64,000 nt of DNA from Aureimonas sp. AU12 (GTDB lineage Bacteria; Pseudomonadota; Alphaproteobacteria; Rhizobiales; Rhizobiaceae), in contig NZ_BBWH01000029.1 of NCBI RefSeq assembly GCF_001463705.1, positions 1-64,000 of the forward strand, in the 5' to 3' direction. A program made the position numbers and the translations under genes. How positions within the stretch are numbered: position 1 is the stretch's first letter; each line of letters opens with the position of its first letter. The notes beneath the pieces were generated by a model, which was given only the letters and a program-made list of their open reading frames with translations, was not told the DNA's origin and did no database searches. Below are positions 62,553 to 64,000 of this stretch, one piece after another.

Positions 62553-62834
62553 ATGGAACCCGGCGAAACCGCACGCACGCGTGCCGACGCGCAGTTCACG
62601 CAGACCGTCAAGCATGGCGAAAAAGGCTCTGCGGGATCGATGATCGCGGCCGAGAGCCGCGCCGTCAACGAGAAGACCTCGCGCCTCAAGGCCCTGCGGC
62701 TGGCGCGCGACGCTACGCAGGTCGCCGCCGAGCCCGAGCCGGCTCCGAAGGCCAAGGCGAAGAAGCCGGCCGCCGCCAAGAAGCCCGCTGCCACGAAGAC
62801 CGCCGCTCCCAAGAAGGCCAAGCCGGCCTCCTGA
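62553..62834 (+). CDS. Small basic Lys/Ala/Pro-rich protein
   Basis: A 93-residue protein. The first 60 residues are polar and helical ([38 protein letters not shown]); the last 35 are a Lys-Lys-Pro-Ala-Ala tail like histone H1-type or nucleoid-associated tails. It probably binds nucleic acid non-specifically. It sits 80 bases upstream of rpsU on the same strand. Confidence 0.65.
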   Translation: MEPGETARTRADAQFTQTVKHGEKGSAGSMIAAESRAVNEKTSRLKALRLARDATQVAAEPEPAPKAKAKKPAAAKKPAATKTAAPKKAKPAS

Positions 62835-62914
62835 TCCCATCATACGACCGGCCGAGCCCCAAGCGTCGCATCGCGACGATCGAGGCGCCGGGCCGGCTTG
62901 CGAAGGACGAGAAT

Positions 62915-63214
62915 TTGAAAGTCGACGTCAGAGACAACAACGTGGACCAGGCTCTTCGCGCGCTGAAGAAGAAGCTTCAGCGCGAAGGCGTTTTCCGCGA
63001 GATGAAGGCGCGCCGCGCCTATGAGAAGCCCTCCGAGCGTCGCGTGCGCGAGAAGCAGGATGCGATCCGCCGCGCCCGCAAGGCTGCTCGCAAGCAGGCG
63101 CAGCGCGAAGGTCTGCTGCCGGCTCCCAAGCCCAAGCTGCGTCCCGGCGCACCGGGCGCGGCCGCAGGGGCCGGTGCCGGCCGTCCGGCCTCGTCGGGTT
63201 TCTCCCGCGACTGA
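62915..63214 (+). CDS. rpsU: 30S ribosomal protein S21, TTG start
   Basis: A 99-residue protein of the small subunit near the anti-Shine-Dalgarno region. [37 protein letters not shown] and the basic [15 protein letters not shown] are diagnostic. The C-terminal tail (Pro/Gly/Ala-rich, about 75-99) is the extension usual in alphaproteobacteria. The TTG at 62915 is preceded by AAGGA, and no ATG gives a complete protein. Confidence 0.95.
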   Translation: MKVDVRDNNVDQALRALKKKLQREGVFREMKARRAYEKPSERRVREKQDAIRRARKAARKQAQREGLLPAPKPKLRPGAPGAAAGAGAGRPASSGFSRD

Positions 63215-63283
63215 CGATCTCGTGGCCTCTCAGGCCGCGACCTGACGAAGCCCGCCGAACGTGGGCGGATTCGATAGAACCAC

Positions 63284-63323
63284 CGAAGCCCGGCCCGTGC
63301 GTGAAGCAGGGTGCCGGGCTTCG
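63284..63323 (+). terminator. Rho-independent terminator after rpsU
   Basis: CGAAGCCCGG (63284-63293) pairs perfectly with CCGGGCTTCG (63314-63323), followed by GCGTTTT. It lies 70 bases after the stop codon. Confidence 0.8.
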
Positions 63324-63499
63324 GCGTTTTGGCGAGGGGATGAGCGCTTCGGGCGGCCAGCGAAGGTCGACGGTCACCATCGGCGATGGGATCTGCGCAG
63401 CTTCTGGATCTGGCCGCACCCGCATGACGTCGGCTCTCGCCGCGAGGCCCGTCACAGCGATCGCCTCGAAGTATGCGACGGCGTCCGCGCCATCGAGGG

Positions 63500-64000
63500 T
63501 CAGGCCACCGGCGGCACTCCACCGGCGGCAACTGTGGGCTCTTCCAGGCGCTGGTTGACGAGGGTGCGGCTCGCTTCCGGGGCCTCGTCGCGGCCGAGAT
63601 AGCGCGAAGGATCGGCGTCGGTCGGCAGCGTGCGCTGGATCGCCCTGGGCTCGCCGGCCTCGCCGAAGCGTTCGATGAAAAGCTGGCGCACGCGCTCGGC
63701 TGTGCGGCGCTGGACGTTCGAGATCGCCCCCTCCTTCACCCGGCCGCGCAGCACGAGAACCTGCGCATCGGCGGTCAGCTGGTCGAGGAAGACGATGGGC
63801 TCCGACAACGTGTCCTCGCCGCCGTCACGCGGGAAGGCCGAGACGAGAAGGTCGCGCGCCTCCTCGAACGGCACGGTGCGCGGCAGGGTGATCGTCCAGG
63901 CGAGCAGCCGCGAGGCGGCGCGCGAGTGGTTGCGCATCCAGACGTTCCAGAGCGTCGAGTTCGGCGCGAAGACGAAGAGCCCGTCGAAGGTTTCCAGATG
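63500..64000 (-). CDS. MscS-family mechanosensitive channel, C-terminal part (runs off the window)
   Basis: Only the last 166 codons are present. LETFDGLFVFAPNSTLWN followed by NHSRAASRLLAWTITLP is the beta-domain and upper alpha/beta domain of MscS-like channels. The tail (about 60 residues) is hydrophilic and species-specific. The pore helices lie beyond 64000. It should release solutes on hypo-osmotic shock, with subunits forming a heptamer in the inner membrane. Confidence 0.78.
   Translation of the reverse strand, partial: HLETFDGLFVFAPNSTLWNVWMRNHSRAASRLLAWTITLPRTVPFEEARDLLVSAFPRDGGEDTLSEPIVFLDQLTADAQVLVLRGRVKEGAISNVQRRTAERVRQLFIERFGEAGEPRAIQRTLPTDADPSRYLGRDEAPEASRTLVNQRLEEPTVAAGGVPPVA

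Overview
This window is high-GC bacterial DNA, almost certainly from an alphaproteobacterium of the Hyphomicrobiales (rhizobial and Aurantimonas-like lineages). The supports are an extensin-family wall protein beside a YkuD L,D-transpeptidase, an ExoF-like polysaccharide export protein, S21 with a long basic tail, an alphaproteobacterial-type tRNA-Phe, and two TGA-N9-TCA elements of the kind bound by the rhizobial iron regulator RirA. The genus cannot be fixed from sequence reading alone.

Core chromosome, left part (1-29918). Envelope genes: an M23 peptidase, a YkuD transpeptidase followed by an extensin-family protein, and an ExoF-like export protein. Redox and stress genes: two aldo/keto reductases, a PRC-barrel protein, ClpB and PoxB, plus a chemoreceptor. 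An iron-siderophore locus follows: DUF2218, binding protein, two permeases and an ATPase on the plus strand, with a convergent TonB-dependent receptor. Both ends of this locus carry a TGA-N9-TCA box. Next comes an HxlR regulator divergent from an SDR and an old-yellow-enzyme gene, then a sensor kinase overlapping a REC-GGDEF response regulator.

Integrated element (29919-55820, about 25.9 kb). It is bounded by a perfect 47-bp direct repeat that copies the 3' part of tRNA-Phe(GAA). The intact tRNA and a 448-residue tyrosine recombinase lie at the right end. Inside are four groups. (i) A type I restriction-modification operon (hsdM, hsdS, three interposed genes, hsdR) on the minus strand. (ii) A divergent plus-strand module with a minimal 191-residue tyrosine recombinase, small proteins, a family B DNA polymerase with an exonuclease domain, and a zinc-finger protein with an HUH motif that looks like a rolling-circle or relaxase-type nuclease. 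(iii) Three adjacent proteins that resemble NAD-using enzymes: an ADP-ribosyltransferase-like protein, a RES-domain protein with a zinc ribbon, and a TIR-like protein. (iv) DUF6641, small membrane, YaaC-like and GIY-YIG genes, with decayed IS5 and IS21 copies. A self-encoded PolB, tyrosine recombinases, tRNA integration and a type I R-M system together recall pipolins. The adjacent HUH protein and the putative NAD-effector cluster are the least familiar parts, and this element is the best candidate for an undescribed system.

Right flank (55821-64000). tRNA-Thr(GGT) is followed by a tandem 22-bp duplication of its 3' end, a heavily decayed integrase and an IS3 remnant, which are traces of an older insertion. 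Core genes then resume: gyrB, a cytochrome P450, a cold-shock protein, a small basic protein, rpsU and the 3' end of an MscS-type channel gene that runs off the window.
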